NCBI RefSeq assembly: GCF_001281405.1
Contig: NZ_CP010401.1
Coordinates: 210,001-274,000, forward strand
Length of the DNA stretch: 64,000 bases
Origin: Bartonella ancashensis
GTDB lineage: Bacteria > Pseudomonadota > Alphaproteobacteria > Rhizobiales > Rhizobiaceae
Direction of reading: 5' to 3'
The position numbers and the translations under genes were made by a program. Shown here one piece after another: positions 40,902-50,892 of this stretch (positions are counted from its first letter, which is position 1; every line of letters starts with the position of its first letter). The notes beneath the pieces are model-generated. The model ran no database searches, was not told the DNA's origin, and worked only from the letters and a program-made list of their open reading frames with translations.

Positions 40902-42503
40902 ATGGAAAATATAAACAAACAATTTCAAAATTATAGCTACCCTGATACTTCTGTCCTAAAGAATAAATACGGAGCAGTAGATTTTCTACAATTTGAAGAA
41001 TTATGTGCGCATGGTGTGGCAAAGGCAATGATCAATTTACAAAATGAACCTTTGCCAGAGAAATTTGATTCCTCCTATTTAAAATATATTCACAAACGCT
41101 TATTTGGAAACACATTTGAATGGGCAGGACATACACGTGATATCCCCTTTAAATTTTCAGATGGCTCCGTTGCTTGGGCACCCGCAATGCACAAAGCAGA
41201 CTCACCCCTTGCCTTTGCAATTAACGATGACATTCAAGAAGGTTTGCAAGTTGTAGATTATGCAATTAATGAAAGAAATAATTTAAGAGGTTTATCACAC
41301 AAAGAATTCGTTGAAGAAGCTACGGAAATATTTACCACTCTGAACTATATACACCCTTTTAGAGAAGGTAATGGACGTACACAACGAGTATTTTGTGAAA
41401 AACTCGCCCAAGCGGCTGGGCATAAACTAGATTTTTCTCTCGTAACAAACAAACGTATGACCGATGTCAGTATTGCAGCAATGAGAAATAATTTAGAGCC
41501 CATGCAACATATGCTAGAAGATATCTCTAATCCAGATAAAAGTCGTCTCTTAAGAGAATTTATAGATCATACAAAAAGCCTCAAATACGGTAGTGTTGAT
41601 TACCGTTATGTTTCTGTAGCAGAAGAAAATACAACCATCATGGGAAACTTCATAATTGCTAAAAATGAATGTTTTGTTATTGATACAGGAGATTCCTTAG
41701 TTATTTGCCCAAAAGCAGACATACCTAAAGATCAATTAGAAGGATTACAACCTGGTGATTTTATGGTCTTTACATCCCCAAAAGCTCCAGAAATTCTGAT
41801 CCCAGACAAAAAGATGGGCCCTCTCCCAAAAGGAGAACTATCTGAAATGACTGCAAAAGATGACTGCGTTCAAGAAAATATTAGACAAATTAAAGAATTA
41901 TCAAAAATCATCTATAATAATCCGACAATATTAGACGAAAAAATAAACCAGATCCGACAAAATCCAAGCTTAGCTAAAGAGCTTGCCCAAAAAATTGAAA
42001 ATGATCCCGAATCTATTTCTAAATTTGCAGGAAAAAAGCATCTAATCTTTAAAAATCAAGCACGAAAAGATGCTGAAAGACATGTTTCTTCTCTTAGCAC
42101 TGTAATTGAAAACCATCCAGACATCCTTAAACATACCGAAACTAAAATCACTCAAGACTACCAGAAAGAGCAAGAGCGCAAAGACAAAGCTATTGAAGCA
42201 CCTGATAAGGACTTAAAAAATTTCTTTTCCTTATCACAGGAAAAACAGAAAGACACCTTATCTCAATTTCCTAAACTAAGGCAAAAATTCAGTGATTATG
42301 CAAAAAAAATCAGTGATCGTCTTTCACCAAAAGAACACAAAGCGATCAGAGACAACGACCACCAACAACTTTCTAAAACTGTTGGTGTCTGCATTGAAAA
42401 AGCTAAGGAAATTGCAGAAGTAGTTAAACTCACCAAGGACATCCAAAAACAAATTCAAACACTCAAACTCGATCAATCCAAACAAATGGCTATGGCCCAC
42501 TAA
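40902..42503 (+). CDS. Bep effector, intact Fic-OB-BID
   Basis: 533 residues; AAGGGG upstream of the ATG. Fic domain about residues 5-215 with the YSYPDTSVLKNKYG start, flap FKFSDGSVAWAPAM and canonical motif HPFREGNGRTQR at 151-162. AMP transferase activity on a host protein is expected. OB about 228-305 with EILIPDKKMGPL. One complete BID from about 326 (IKELSKIIYN) to about 525 with a Lys-rich tail. It follows a likely antitoxin remnant by 17 bases. A terminator lies about 45 bases downstream. One of the best-preserved effectors here. Confidence 0.9.
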   Translation: MENINKQFQNYSYPDTSVLKNKYGAVDFLQFEELCAHGVAKAMINLQNEPLPEKFDSSYLKYIHKRLFGNTFEWAGHTRDIPFKFSDGSVAWAPAMHKADSPLAFAINDDIQEGLQVVDYAINERNNLRGLSHKEFVEEATEIFTTLNYIHPFREGNGRTQRVFCEKLAQAAGHKLDFSLVTNKRMTDVSIAAMRNNLEPMQHMLEDISNPDKSRLLREFIDHTKSLKYGSVDYRYVSVAEENTTIMGNFIIAKNECFVIDTGDSLVICPKADIPKDQLEGLQPGDFMVFTSPKAPEILIPDKKMGPLPKGELSEMTAKDDCVQENIRQIKELSKIIYNNPTILDEKINQIRQNPSLAKELAQKIENDPESISKFAGKKHLIFKNQARKDAERHVSSLSTVIENHPDILKHTETKITQDYQKEQERKDKAIEAPDKDLKNFFSLSQEKQKDTLSQFPKLRQKFSDYAKKISDRLSPKEHKAIRDNDHQQLSKTVGVCIEKAKEIAEVVKLTKDIQKQIQTLKLDQSKQMAMAH

Positions 42504-43227
42504 TGGTCCACTAAAAGTCATGCAGCCACGTTATTTTAATGAATACACATGAGCGAAAAGACAAAAATCTCTAGCTCATGTTCAAGCTGTTATTTTTTGC
42601 CAAAATCTGATGCCGGAGAAAAACTATGAATAAGACATGGCAAGATATGTAATGATATAGTTTTAACTTATTTCAAACGGCAATCGTTTTAAATCACCAG
42701 GACTCTTTGCATTTGTTAGTCTGTTATTACCAACCACCAATGAAAATAATTGTTAAACTCAGAGTGACTATTTTGTGAATTTGCTGCATTTTTTAATGCC
42801 CATTCATATAGTCTTTAAGAGCACTCTTCTTCGCATACTTTTTTATGAAAATGCAAAAGGAACCATAATGCTGCAAACAATAAGAAGGAAAACACCCACC
42901 GGTAATATCAACGAATGATCACGCCATTTGCAAATTTTAGCGTATATCTGCACATTTTTTCTTATTGAATAATTTGTTAAGCTGAGAGCCAAACGCCATA
43001 ATTAAGATGGTGAAACTTCAATATCAAAATAATCTTAAAGCATAAACCACTATTCTATACAAAAGCAACTTATGTAACAATTTGATAACGTACGCTGCAG
43101 AAAAAACTAAACCTATGCCCCGTCCTCCATATGTTGTTCTTAATTTTGATCACGTCCATTTGCCTATACATGAGCAAAAGCCGTTCTTCTATTCCCAATC
43201 CATATGCTTATAATGAGACCTATCATC
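42504..43227. other. Intergenic region between convergent Beps
   Basis: Lies between a plus-strand and a minus-strand Bep. The terminator near 42550 is listed separately; the remainder shows no gene or family. Confidence 0.45.
42547..42594 (+). terminator. Probable terminator after Fic-OB-BID Bep
   Basis: Arms ACATGAGC and GCTCATGT (8 bp) enclose a 17-base loop; TTATTTTTTG follows a few bases later. Confidence 0.6.
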
Positions 43228-44829
43228 TTAGCAAACTTTCATTACACCCTTTAACTGACTAATTTTGAATTCTTGGTTTTTTTTCTGCATATCTCTTCCT
43301 ACTGAAGCTATCGCTGCGATCATTTCTGCTTGTTCGTTAGAAACACCAACAGACGCAGCTAACCTCGTATAATCACCGGACTCAATAGCTGCATGTTCAC
43401 TTTTTGAAAGACGAGCATTGAGCGCCCGCATATAAACATTTAATTCTTTTCTAACAGAAGTATCTTCGAACAGGATCTTTTCCTGCTGCCTTTCGGATGA
43501 GGAAAATAAATCTCGCAAACGTTCGCTTGGTATTTCAACAGCGGTTCCCATACGTTCTTGTTCTTTTTGATATTTCTTAATACTCCTCTCTCGTACACAT
43601 TTTATAATTTCTCCATGGTTTGCGATTGAATTAACGAGACAAGAAACCGCCCGTTCGGCATTTCTACGTGCACCATTCCTCAGACATAGATATCTTTTTC
43701 CGGCAAGTCGAGCAAAACTCTCAGGATTTCTCTTAATTTGTTGAGTAAGCTTCTGAGCTAAATCTTGATTTAGTTGAATGTCTTTTATTTTTTCGTCTAA
43801 TATTGCTGGATTGGTATAGATGGTCTGCGATAATTTTCTTATCTCCCTAATACTCTTTTGAACTAAATCATCTTTTGCAATCATTTCAGACAGTTCTCTT
43901 TCCTGGAGAGGCCCAATATTTTTTTCTGGGATCAAAATTTCTGGAGCTTCACGCGGTGTAAAGATCATAAGATCGCCATGACGTAAATCTTGCAATTGAT
44001 ATTTTTGGAGTTCTTTCACAGGGCAAATGACCAAGGTATTCCCCGTATTAATGAGGAACATTTCCTCTTTGATACCTGCAAAAGTCCCTGTAACTCTTAT
44101 ACCTTCTCTTGCTACAACAATATGACGATTTTCAACACCGCTTTTTTTAAAAGTTGCATGCCTAAAGAAATTTTCTAAAGTAAGTCTTTTTTTGGGATTA
44201 GAAATATCCTCGAACATGTGCCGCATTGGTGATAGATTGTCATAGTCCATTGCTTCAGCACAAACATCCTTCATGCGTCTTTTTGTTACAAGAGAAAAAC
44301 TTAATTCATGGCCCGTGGCTGCCGCTAATCTTTCGAAGAATAATTGCTGCGTACGAATATTCCCATCTCTAAAAGGATGCACCCAATTAAGAAAAGCAAA
44401 CAGCATTGTAACATCCTTAACAAATTCTTTGCGCGACAAACCTCTCAAATTATTCCTTTCGAGGAGTGTCTTATCAAAATTCTTCAAATGCCTTTCAATT
44501 TCATCACTCGACGCGAAATGAGAATACGCTCCCGATTTTTTCATTTCTGGCATATAAGCAACGGTGCCATCTCGAAATTTAAAAGGTGCATCGCGAGTAC
44601 ACCCAGCCCACTCAAATACCTCTCTAAATAAACGTTTATGAAGATATTTAAGATAAGAAGAATTAAAATGCTCTGGATATGGTTCTCGTTGCAATAAAAC
44701 CATTTCTGTTGCGATACCATGTGCACATCTCGCCTCAAGTTGCTCAGAACTTGCTATTTTATATCTATTCTTTAATACATTGGTACCAAAATAGAGATAA
44801 TTTCCATGAAATGCTTTTCCTGTTGGCAT
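43228..44829 (-). CDS. Minus-strand Bep effector, Fic-OB-BID with altered Fic motif
   Basis: The only Bep on the minus strand. The ATG at 44829 has GAGGAGA upstream and starts the conserved architecture; the open frame runs further upstream to 44952 but with unrelated sequence. 533 residues. Fic about 1-215 with motif HPFRDGNIRTQQ at 151-162: the second Gly is Ile and the last Arg is Gln, so classic AMP transfer is doubtful. OB about 228-305. Complete BID from about 325 (IRKLSQTIYT) to about 520. Its inversion relative to the array implies a local rearrangement. Confidence 0.88.
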   Translation of the reverse strand: MPTGKAFHGNYLYFGTNVLKNRYKIASSEQLEARCAHGIATEMVLLQREPYPEHFNSSYLKYLHKRLFREVFEWAGCTRDAPFKFRDGTVAYMPEMKKSGAYSHFASSDEIERHLKNFDKTLLERNNLRGLSRKEFVKDVTMLFAFLNWVHPFRDGNIRTQQLFFERLAAATGHELSFSLVTKRRMKDVCAEAMDYDNLSPMRHMFEDISNPKKRLTLENFFRHATFKKSGVENRHIVVAREGIRVTGTFAGIKEEMFLINTGNTLVICPVKELQKYQLQDLRHGDLMIFTPREAPEILIPEKNIGPLQERELSEMIAKDDLVQKSIREIRKLSQTIYTNPAILDEKIKDIQLNQDLAQKLTQQIKRNPESFARLAGKRYLCLRNGARRNAERAVSCLVNSIANHGEIIKCVRERSIKKYQKEQERMGTAVEIPSERLRDLFSSSERQQEKILFEDTSVRKELNVYMRALNARLSKSEHAAIESGDYTRLAASVGVSNEQAEMIAAIASVGRDMQKKNQEFKISQLKGVMKVC

Positions 44830-45981
44830 GTGCCGTCTCCTCACCACTAAATCTAGTGCGCAAATTATGCAACACTTTGAATGTTCCAGAAGAGAAGTCG
44901 TCCGTCCCCTCCGAATGCACAAAAGATTAGCATCCAAATCTGGATACCTCATGACCTCTTTGCGGTTTTTTTGTTGTAACTTTTCGAAACGCAGGATATG
45001 AGGTCACTTTTTACCACAAAAGATTCCTCAAACTTTTTTTCTTACATTGAACACGTACAGAGGCCACGCCCTTAAAAAAAACTCCTTATGCTATTACCAT
45101 TCCCCACGAAGCACATCAGCTTCCTCAGTGGCAGCTGAGACCCTGTCTCCATATTGAAAATTTAAACTCACGCTGTAACTTTACCGTATCAGTAATAACC
45201 CATCTCAGTTAGACCATTAAATATTACGATAAAGCGGATATCCTTCCCCCGTGGGTTAATATATTTTCTGCCAAAATAAAACGAAAAACGTATAGAAACA
45301 TTATTGTTTCTGCCTAGTCTTAGCCTGCTTAACTCTGAAAAAAGGTATCACGCATATTAATTAACCTTATCAATAAAAAATATTTTTCCTAAACAATTTA
45401 ATTATCTAGAAAAAAATTTCTGTACTTTACAAAACTTTCCCAGAATACTTTATCTCTTTGTAGTTTTTCGCATTTATAAATATGGCAAAATAATGATTAT
45501 GTAGAAAAATGAGAAAAACTTGCGATAAATTTTAGGACACAATCCTATATCTTTTATGATTCGATTATAAAGATTTGAACGTTCGATCATACAAGAAACA
45601 TGACGAAAGACTGAAATTAAAATAATTTCAGATTGTAGAGCATGTGCCAATAAAATTTCCTCCATGAAAAGGCATTATGAACGAGCTTTCAGAGTGTAAA
45701 GAATCTTTTGCAAATAGTCAAACCATTGTGGATTAATATTTTTCATTAATGAAGGTGAATATATGTAATATCCTTCATTCCCTTGCAATCGATCGGCCTA
45801 AAGCAACGAAAGATAGTCTCTTTACACATCCTTTATATTGTTATAAGGGGGGGAGAATTTTTGCCGTTGTTTGAAAGGCTTGTTCATTCTGAGAAAAGTA
45901 TAGACCCTGAATTCTACGAATGTGCGGTGTTATATTGATAGAACAAGAACCGATGCAATGAAGATAAAGGGAGGAGCCTTT
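44830..45981. other. Intergenic region between divergent Beps
   Basis: Over 1.1 kb without a supported gene; a small minus-strand frame at 45474-45665 has no domain. It must hold divergent promoters for the genes at 44829 (-) and 45982 (+). A TATATT at 45931-45936, preceded by GTGCGGTGT, lies about 45 bases before the leader ORF at 45982. Confidence 0.4.
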
Positions 45982-46077
45982 ATGATAGAAAATAATTCTA
46001 CGCCTTTTTACCTTGAAGAAGGAATTTTAGAGCGTTTTGCTCTAATGGTTGGTCTATGTCCACTCAACGGAAAATAG
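45982..46077 (+). CDS. Leader ORF, likely antitoxin (biaA-type) remnant
   Basis: A 31-codon ORF with GGGAGGAG upstream. MIENNSTPFYLEEGILERFA resembles the first 20 residues of the antitoxin at 57623 (MTTNNPTSLTEEELQKRREA). It lacks the inhibitory motif and ends about 95 bases before the next Fic Bep. Probably a decayed antitoxin gene whose start region is kept. Confidence 0.4.
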   Translation: MIENNSTPFYLEEGILERFALMVGLCPLNGK

Positions 46078-46173
46078 AATTTATCTGAAGGAAAATTTTC
46101 GTTTTCTCTTTAGATGTTCGGATTACTTCTGTCACTCTTTAGAGTTGTGTTTGGTAGTATGGAGGAGACTGTC

Positions 46174-47781
46174 ATGAAAGAAAAACCAAATCCCCAAAGT
46201 TATTTCTATCCTCGTTCTGAAGTTCTAAAGAACAAGTATGGGATAAAAGATGCCGCTGAACTTAAAAAAATATGTCTAAAGAACGCGCTAGAGGCATCTG
46301 CTGATTTGCGAAATGAGCCACTTCCAGAAGAGATTAATTCCTTTTATCTTCTATATCTCCATAGACGCCTCTTTGAGAAAACATTTGGATGGGCTGGTCA
46401 TACGCGTGATGCGGCGTTTGCATTTCCGGATGGCACTTTTGCCCAGATGCTAGAGATGAAGTCGGATACGGGTTTTCATTTTGCGCACGGTCTAGAGATT
46501 AAAAGAGGTTTATATAACTTTGATAAAACCCTTCGTGAAAAAGATTATCTAAAAAACCTGTCACACGGAGAATTTGTTCGAGAAGTAACGCCACTATTTG
46601 TTTCTCTTGACTGGATACGCCCATTTAAAGAAGGAAATAGACAGACACAAAAGTTGTTCTTTGAAAAACTAGCTAACGCTGCAGGTTATACATTAGACTT
46701 TTCTCTTGTGACAAATCAGCGTTTCAAGAATGCTTGTATTGAAGCAATGGAACGCGATAATCTGGAACCGATGCGGCATATGTTTAAGGATATTTCTCAA
46801 CCCCAAAAGATGGCTCTCTCAAGGGAGGTCTTTTCTGACGCGGGTGCTGTTAAGAAAAAACATTTTGAAACTCCAAATATTGTCGCGGCGAAAGATGGTG
46901 CAACTGTTGAGGGAGTTTTTGTAAATGCTAGAGAAAACACACTCACCATTAATATGAAAAATGATCCGGTTACTAGTCCTTCAAACAAAATAGAGGTTGG
47001 TAAAATAGATGCATTGCGCGCTGATGATCACAAGTGTTTTACACCTCTAGACACATCAGAAATATTGATACCTGGAATAACCATGAGGCCCCTTACACCA
47101 AATAGATTATCCACGATGCTTAAGGACGATCCCCATGTCCAAAAGAGCCTTGAGGATATTCAAAGGTTATCGCATGTTGTTTATGGTAATCCAGCGAAAC
47201 TAGATAAAGAGATGGCCATGATCCTTGATAATCCAAAATTTTCTTTAATACTTGCTGAAAAAATTCAAGATGATCCCGCGTCGATCGCTAAGCTTGCAGG
47301 TGCAAAGCACATTTTATGGAAGAATGATTTGCGTAAAAATGCTGAAAATCATGCTCGTTTTCTCAGTGACGCGATTGTAAAACACGGAGAAATCGTCTCA
47401 CATATACAAGATAATGTCCTTAAGGAGTATCAACAAGAACAGGAACGCCAAAGATACCCTGTTGTAAAGCCGAGTGAATCACTGCAAAGGTATCTTTCTT
47501 TACCTCTAAAATACCGGAAAGAACTCCTTTCTTATCCTGGTATGAAAAGAGAGCTTAATGATTTTGTTAAGGCGCTTAATAACCGCCTTCCACAGAGTGC
47601 ACATAAAGCCATTGAAGAAGGCAACCATGCGGAGTTTGCAAAAGCTATTGATGTGCCCTTTGATCAAGCACAGAAAATAGCAGAAATTGTTACAGCCGCT
47701 AAGGACGTACATAAGTACGTTCAAGTACCCGCTGTTAATCGGGCACAAAACGCCGTCATTAGCCATGCTTCGTTAACATGA
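46174..47781 (+). CDS. Bep effector, degenerate Fic, OB, BID
   Basis: The ATG at 46174 (GGAGGAG upstream) is chosen over 46114, which adds a short unrelated hydrophobic stretch. 535 residues. Fic fold kept (YFYPRSEVLKNKYG start), but the motif at 149-160 reads RPFKEGNRQTQK: catalytic His, second Gly and both Arg are changed, so it is probably not an AMP transferase. OB about 230-305. Complete BID from about 326 (IQRLSHVVYG) to about 520. Open frame and preserved secretion signal suggest a retained non-catalytic role. Confidence 0.87.
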   Translation: MKEKPNPQSYFYPRSEVLKNKYGIKDAAELKKICLKNALEASADLRNEPLPEEINSFYLLYLHRRLFEKTFGWAGHTRDAAFAFPDGTFAQMLEMKSDTGFHFAHGLEIKRGLYNFDKTLREKDYLKNLSHGEFVREVTPLFVSLDWIRPFKEGNRQTQKLFFEKLANAAGYTLDFSLVTNQRFKNACIEAMERDNLEPMRHMFKDISQPQKMALSREVFSDAGAVKKKHFETPNIVAAKDGATVEGVFVNARENTLTINMKNDPVTSPSNKIEVGKIDALRADDHKCFTPLDTSEILIPGITMRPLTPNRLSTMLKDDPHVQKSLEDIQRLSHVVYGNPAKLDKEMAMILDNPKFSLILAEKIQDDPASIAKLAGAKHILWKNDLRKNAENHARFLSDAIVKHGEIVSHIQDNVLKEYQQEQERQRYPVVKPSESLQRYLSLPLKYRKELLSYPGMKRELNDFVKALNNRLPQSAHKAIEEGNHAEFAKAIDVPFDQAQKIAEIVTAAKDVHKYVQVPAVNRAQNAVISHASLT

Positions 47782-48672
47782 TAAATTGCTATTCTGATGC
47801 ATAGGGAAAAGCAGTAAAAAAAGCTTTTTCTTGCAAGGATGCTGTTGTTTTTATAGAAACTGGATGTAGTAAAATAACTTCAAAAGGAAATTATAGATGT
47901 GAATGTGGTGATGCACATTCACATCTATGTTGTGGTTTATTTTTTTAAGATATAAGTCTAGGCTTTCTTCAATAGCGACTTCTTCGCTTTTTTGTGGCTC
48001 CCTTTCTTTTTGAACTTATATGAGTAAAAGAAGAGAGTTTCTGACCCAAAACGATCCCGATTTAGATCCCAATTTTTCTCATAGCACTCGTTTTGTATTT
48101 GAGCACATAAAAAGAATAGCCTGTGTTCTAAAGTCATTGCGATGTTGCTCTCTCTTTAGCATAAACTAAGCACTAACCTTCTCATGCAGATATTTACACT
48201 AACCTTTTCGCACAGATATTCACACGGATATGATATAAGGGCGGCATGGTATTATGTGCAAAATTCATAAGCCTTGCGAAAATCTTCAGAATTATTATGG
48301 ATATTGCTCCTACCCATCCGTGGCGCAGCGTCATGGCCTCTTTATACCTTCTGATAAAATATATATAAACACTCTTTTTATAAAAAAACATCATGTATTA
48401 TTTCTCCAAAAATATTTTAAAAAAAGATAAATAACTGTAAATAAATAAATAACTGTAAATAAATACTTTTTTTGCTAAAACTGATGTATATGGTACTTCA
48501 TATTTTTATTAATCAAGAAACAGTGTCTTTACATCTTCTTTATCTTATCATAGATAGGAAGAAGGTTGGTTTCCGTTTAGGAGCTTATCCGCTTCACGAA
48601 AAATGTAAATCTTGCTGTTTTGTGAGTGAACGGTATTGCGTTGGTCAAACGGAAACTACGGGAAGAGTTTTT
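47782..48672. other. Intergenic region
   Basis: Apart from the terminator at 47893 there is no supported feature. The frame 48472-48744 has a Cys-rich middle but no recognised domain. A GTAAATAAATAAC short repeat lies near 48435-48465. Confidence 0.4.
47893..47945 (+). terminator. Strong hairpin terminator downstream of a Bep
   Basis: A perfect 15-bp stem (ATAGATGTGAATGTG / CACATTCACATCTAT) with a GTGATG loop, followed within about 12 bases by TTTATTTTTTT. Confidence 0.75.
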
Positions 48673-48744
48673 ATGACGGAGGATCGTTCTATATCCTTAG
48701 CGCTGAATGCAATCATGAACGTGTTGTTGAGAACTCAACTCTGA
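48673..48744 (+). CDS. Tiny leader ORF upstream of the repeat-tailed Bep
   Basis: A 23-codon ORF starting MTEDRSISLA after GGGAAGAGTTTTT, in the position and start context of the antitoxin remnants at 40717 and 45982. It ends 126 bases before the next Bep. Similarity to the antitoxin is too short to be proof. Confidence 0.25.
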   Translation: MTEDRSISLALNAIMNVLLRTQL

Positions 48745-48870
48745 TTATTGAGAATTCACGCGCTTAAAATAAAGCTTTTCTAATACTCGAAACATAAAAA
48801 CACTCTCTGTAGGTTGTTTTTGATAGTAAGGGGGGGAGTTGTCGTAAAGAGTAAGGAGGAATAAGTTATC

Positions 48871-50892
48871 ATGCCTGCAGCAAAATCACTTTCTCGAAAC
48901 TATTTTTATCATGGAACTCGAGTTCTCAAGAATAAATATCAGACAAAGAACGCTGAACAACTTGAAAAAAGAATGGCTCGTGATGTAGCAAATGCAATAC
49001 TTGCTCTACAAAAAGAAGAATTGCCAGAGCGTTTTGATGCCTCTTATATCAAACATATTCATAGATGCCTATTTGGAAAGACATTCGAGTGGGCTGGATG
49101 TACTCGTGATATGCTTTTTAAATTTCAGGATGGCACCAGTGCCCTTATGTCGAAAATGGGCTTAAATCCAGATTTCTCTTTTGTAGATGGCGAAAAAATT
49201 CAAGAACAGCTTCTATCTTTTGGGGAAATTATTGCTGGTAAAAATAATCTAAAAGGTTTGTCACGCGAGGAATTTGTTCGAGAAGTAACACAATTCTTTG
49301 CTTCTCTTAATTGGATACATCCTTTTAGCGAAGGTAATGGGCGCGTACAGCGATTGTTTTTTGAAAAATTAGCTGAAAATGCAGGACATGAGCTAGACTT
49401 TTCTCTTGTAACAAACAAACGTATGACCAGTGTTTGTGCTGAAGCAATGGAGAATTCTAATCTAGAGCCGATGGAACATATGTTTGAAGATATTTCTGAT
49501 CCCAAGAGAAGATCACTTTTAAAGAACTTTATGCATCACGCGACAATTTTCAAAGAAGGAATACTTGATACTCGTTGCATTGTCGTTGCCAAAGAAGGGG
49601 TCTCTATTTCTGGAAGTGTTCTTGATATCACGAGGGATAATTTTGTCATTAACTCAAATGATACCCTAATTATTTGTGCAACAAAAGATTTGGAAAGAGG
49701 TACATTAAAAACATTAAAGAAAGGAGATTTTGTAAGTCTTACTCCCTCACAAACTCCAGGAGTGTTGATTCCAGAGAGAAGAATGGGACCTCTCTCACAA
49801 TCAGAACTTTCAAGCATGATTTCTCAAAATTCTAGTGTCCAGGAATGTCTTCAAAACATCAAACGGTTATCGAAAATTATTTATGGTAATCCAGAAGCAG
49901 TAAATGGAACGATGAATTTGGTCCTGCGTAGTCCACATTACGCTCAACAGATTTCTGAAAGAATTCAGAATGATCCTAAATCTATTGCCAAACTTGCGGG
50001 AAGAAAATTCCTATGCTGGAAGAGTCGTACACGTAAAGCAGCCGAAAGACACGTTGTTCTTCTCTCCGTAGCAGTTGAAACTCATGGAAAAATTGTCACA
50101 CGTGCACGCAACGAAAGTATGGAAGAGCACCAACAAAAACAAATGCGCGCAGGTCATGCTGTTGCCCTCCCCTCTAGGTATTTAAGTGAGTTTTTCTCTT
50201 TATCTCCACAACAAAGAGAAAATGCCCTTTCTCAGGATCCTGGACTAAAAGAGGATTTTGAAGATTATGTGCGATCACTCAACCAACGCCTCTCCCCAAA
50301 TGACCGTAAAGCTATTAGGGAAGAAGATTGCATGGCGCTTTCCAGAACTCTTGATGTATCTGTTGTACAAGCTCAAAAAATTGTAGAATTAGTTAAAATC
50401 ACCGACGGAATAAAACAAGAATTAGAACATAGTGCATCGAAGTACTTAACTATGAAAAACAGTGCATCGAAGTACTTAACTATGAAAAACAGTGCATATG
50501 CGCGAGATCCAGAGCAAGTATATGGCAACCTATCGTACACGTCTGCGCAAAGTCAAGAGCAAGTATATGGCAACCTATCGTACACGTCTGCGCAAAGTCA
50601 AGAGCAAGTATATGGCAACCTATCGTACACGTCTGCGCAAAGTCAAGAGCAAGTATATGGCAACCTATCGTACACGTCTGCGCAAAATCAAAATCCTGCA
50701 CACGATAGCGTATACGGTAGCATACAGTCCGTGAAAGATTTGCAGCAGCAAGATCCAGAACACAACTATGCTGAGATAGATTTTACGAAAAGCACAAACA
50801 GGCCAGTTCAGAGGTCTGACTCTAGTAAAACACCGTACTCGACTGTGAAAAAAAGTCGCTCAAATAACAGAACACAGTCACCTTGTATATGA
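48871..50892 (+). CDS. Bep effector, Fic-OB-BID plus tyrosine-repeat tail
   Basis: 673 residues; AAGGAGG upstream. Fic motif HPFSEGNGRVQR at 150-161 keeps all catalytic positions. OB about 230-305. BID from about 327 (IKRLSKIIYG) to about 515. The C-terminal 150 residues are unusual: two 10-residue repeats (SASKYLTMKN) and four 15-residue repeats of EQVYGNLSYTSAQSQ, then SVYGSI, HNYAEI and PYSTV. EQVYGN resembles the EPIYA-like sites of tyrosine-phosphorylated Beps (BepD-F); YxN matches the Grb2 SH2 preference and SVYGSI an ITIM-like pattern. So it may be both an AMP transferase and a phosphotyrosine scaffold. The placement of the tail after the BID, not before it, is unusual. Confidence 0.9.
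   Translation: MPAAKSLSRNYFYHGTRVLKNKYQTKNAEQLEKRMARDVANAILALQKEELPERFDASYIKHIHRCLFGKTFEWAGCTRDMLFKFQDGTSALMSKMGLNPDFSFVDGEKIQEQLLSFGEIIAGKNNLKGLSREEFVREVTQFFASLNWIHPFSEGNGRVQRLFFEKLAENAGHELDFSLVTNKRMTSVCAEAMENSNLEPMEHMFEDISDPKRRSLLKNFMHHATIFKEGILDTRCIVVAKEGVSISGSVLDITRDNFVINSNDTLIICATKDLERGTLKTLKKGDFVSLTPSQTPGVLIPERRMGPLSQSELSSMISQNSSVQECLQNIKRLSKIIYGNPEAVNGTMNLVLRSPHYAQQISERIQNDPKSIAKLAGRKFLCWKSRTRKAAERHVVLLSVAVETHGKIVTRARNESMEEHQQKQMRAGHAVALPSRYLSEFFSLSPQQRENALSQDPGLKEDFEDYVRSLNQRLSPNDRKAIREEDCMALSRTLDVSVVQAQKIVELVKITDGIKQELEHSASKYLTMKNSASKYLTMKNSAYARDPEQVYGNLSYTSAQSQEQVYGNLSYTSAQSQEQVYGNLSYTSAQSQEQVYGNLSYTSAQNQNPAHDSVYGSIQSVKDLQQQDPEHNYAEIDFTKSTNRPVQRSDSSKTPYSTVKKSRSNNRTQSPCI
50431..50490 (+). 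repeat. 30-bp tandem repeat, two copies
   Basis: Two identical 30-bp units encoding SASKYLTMKN, in frame within the Bep tail, directly after the BID. Confidence 0.9.
50512..50691 (+). repeat. 45-bp tandem repeat, four copies
   Basis: Four 45-bp units (50512, 50557, 50602, 50647) encoding EQVYGNLSYTSAQSQ. The first three are identical and the fourth differs near its end (AQNQ). Near-perfect DNA identity means recent expansion and likely copy-number variation between strains. Confidence 0.93.

Noticed and set aside
48472..48744. 90-codon ORF containing CKSCC
   Set aside because: No recognisable zinc-binding layout and no ribosome site at its start; only the last part (ATG 48673) has a good start region.
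50512..50691. CRISPR array
   Set aside because: Units are directly adjacent with no spacers and encode protein in frame.
50480..50734. Repetitive ORFs on both strands over the 45-bp repeats
   Set aside because: They are mirror frames of the repeat inside the Bep, not separate genes.
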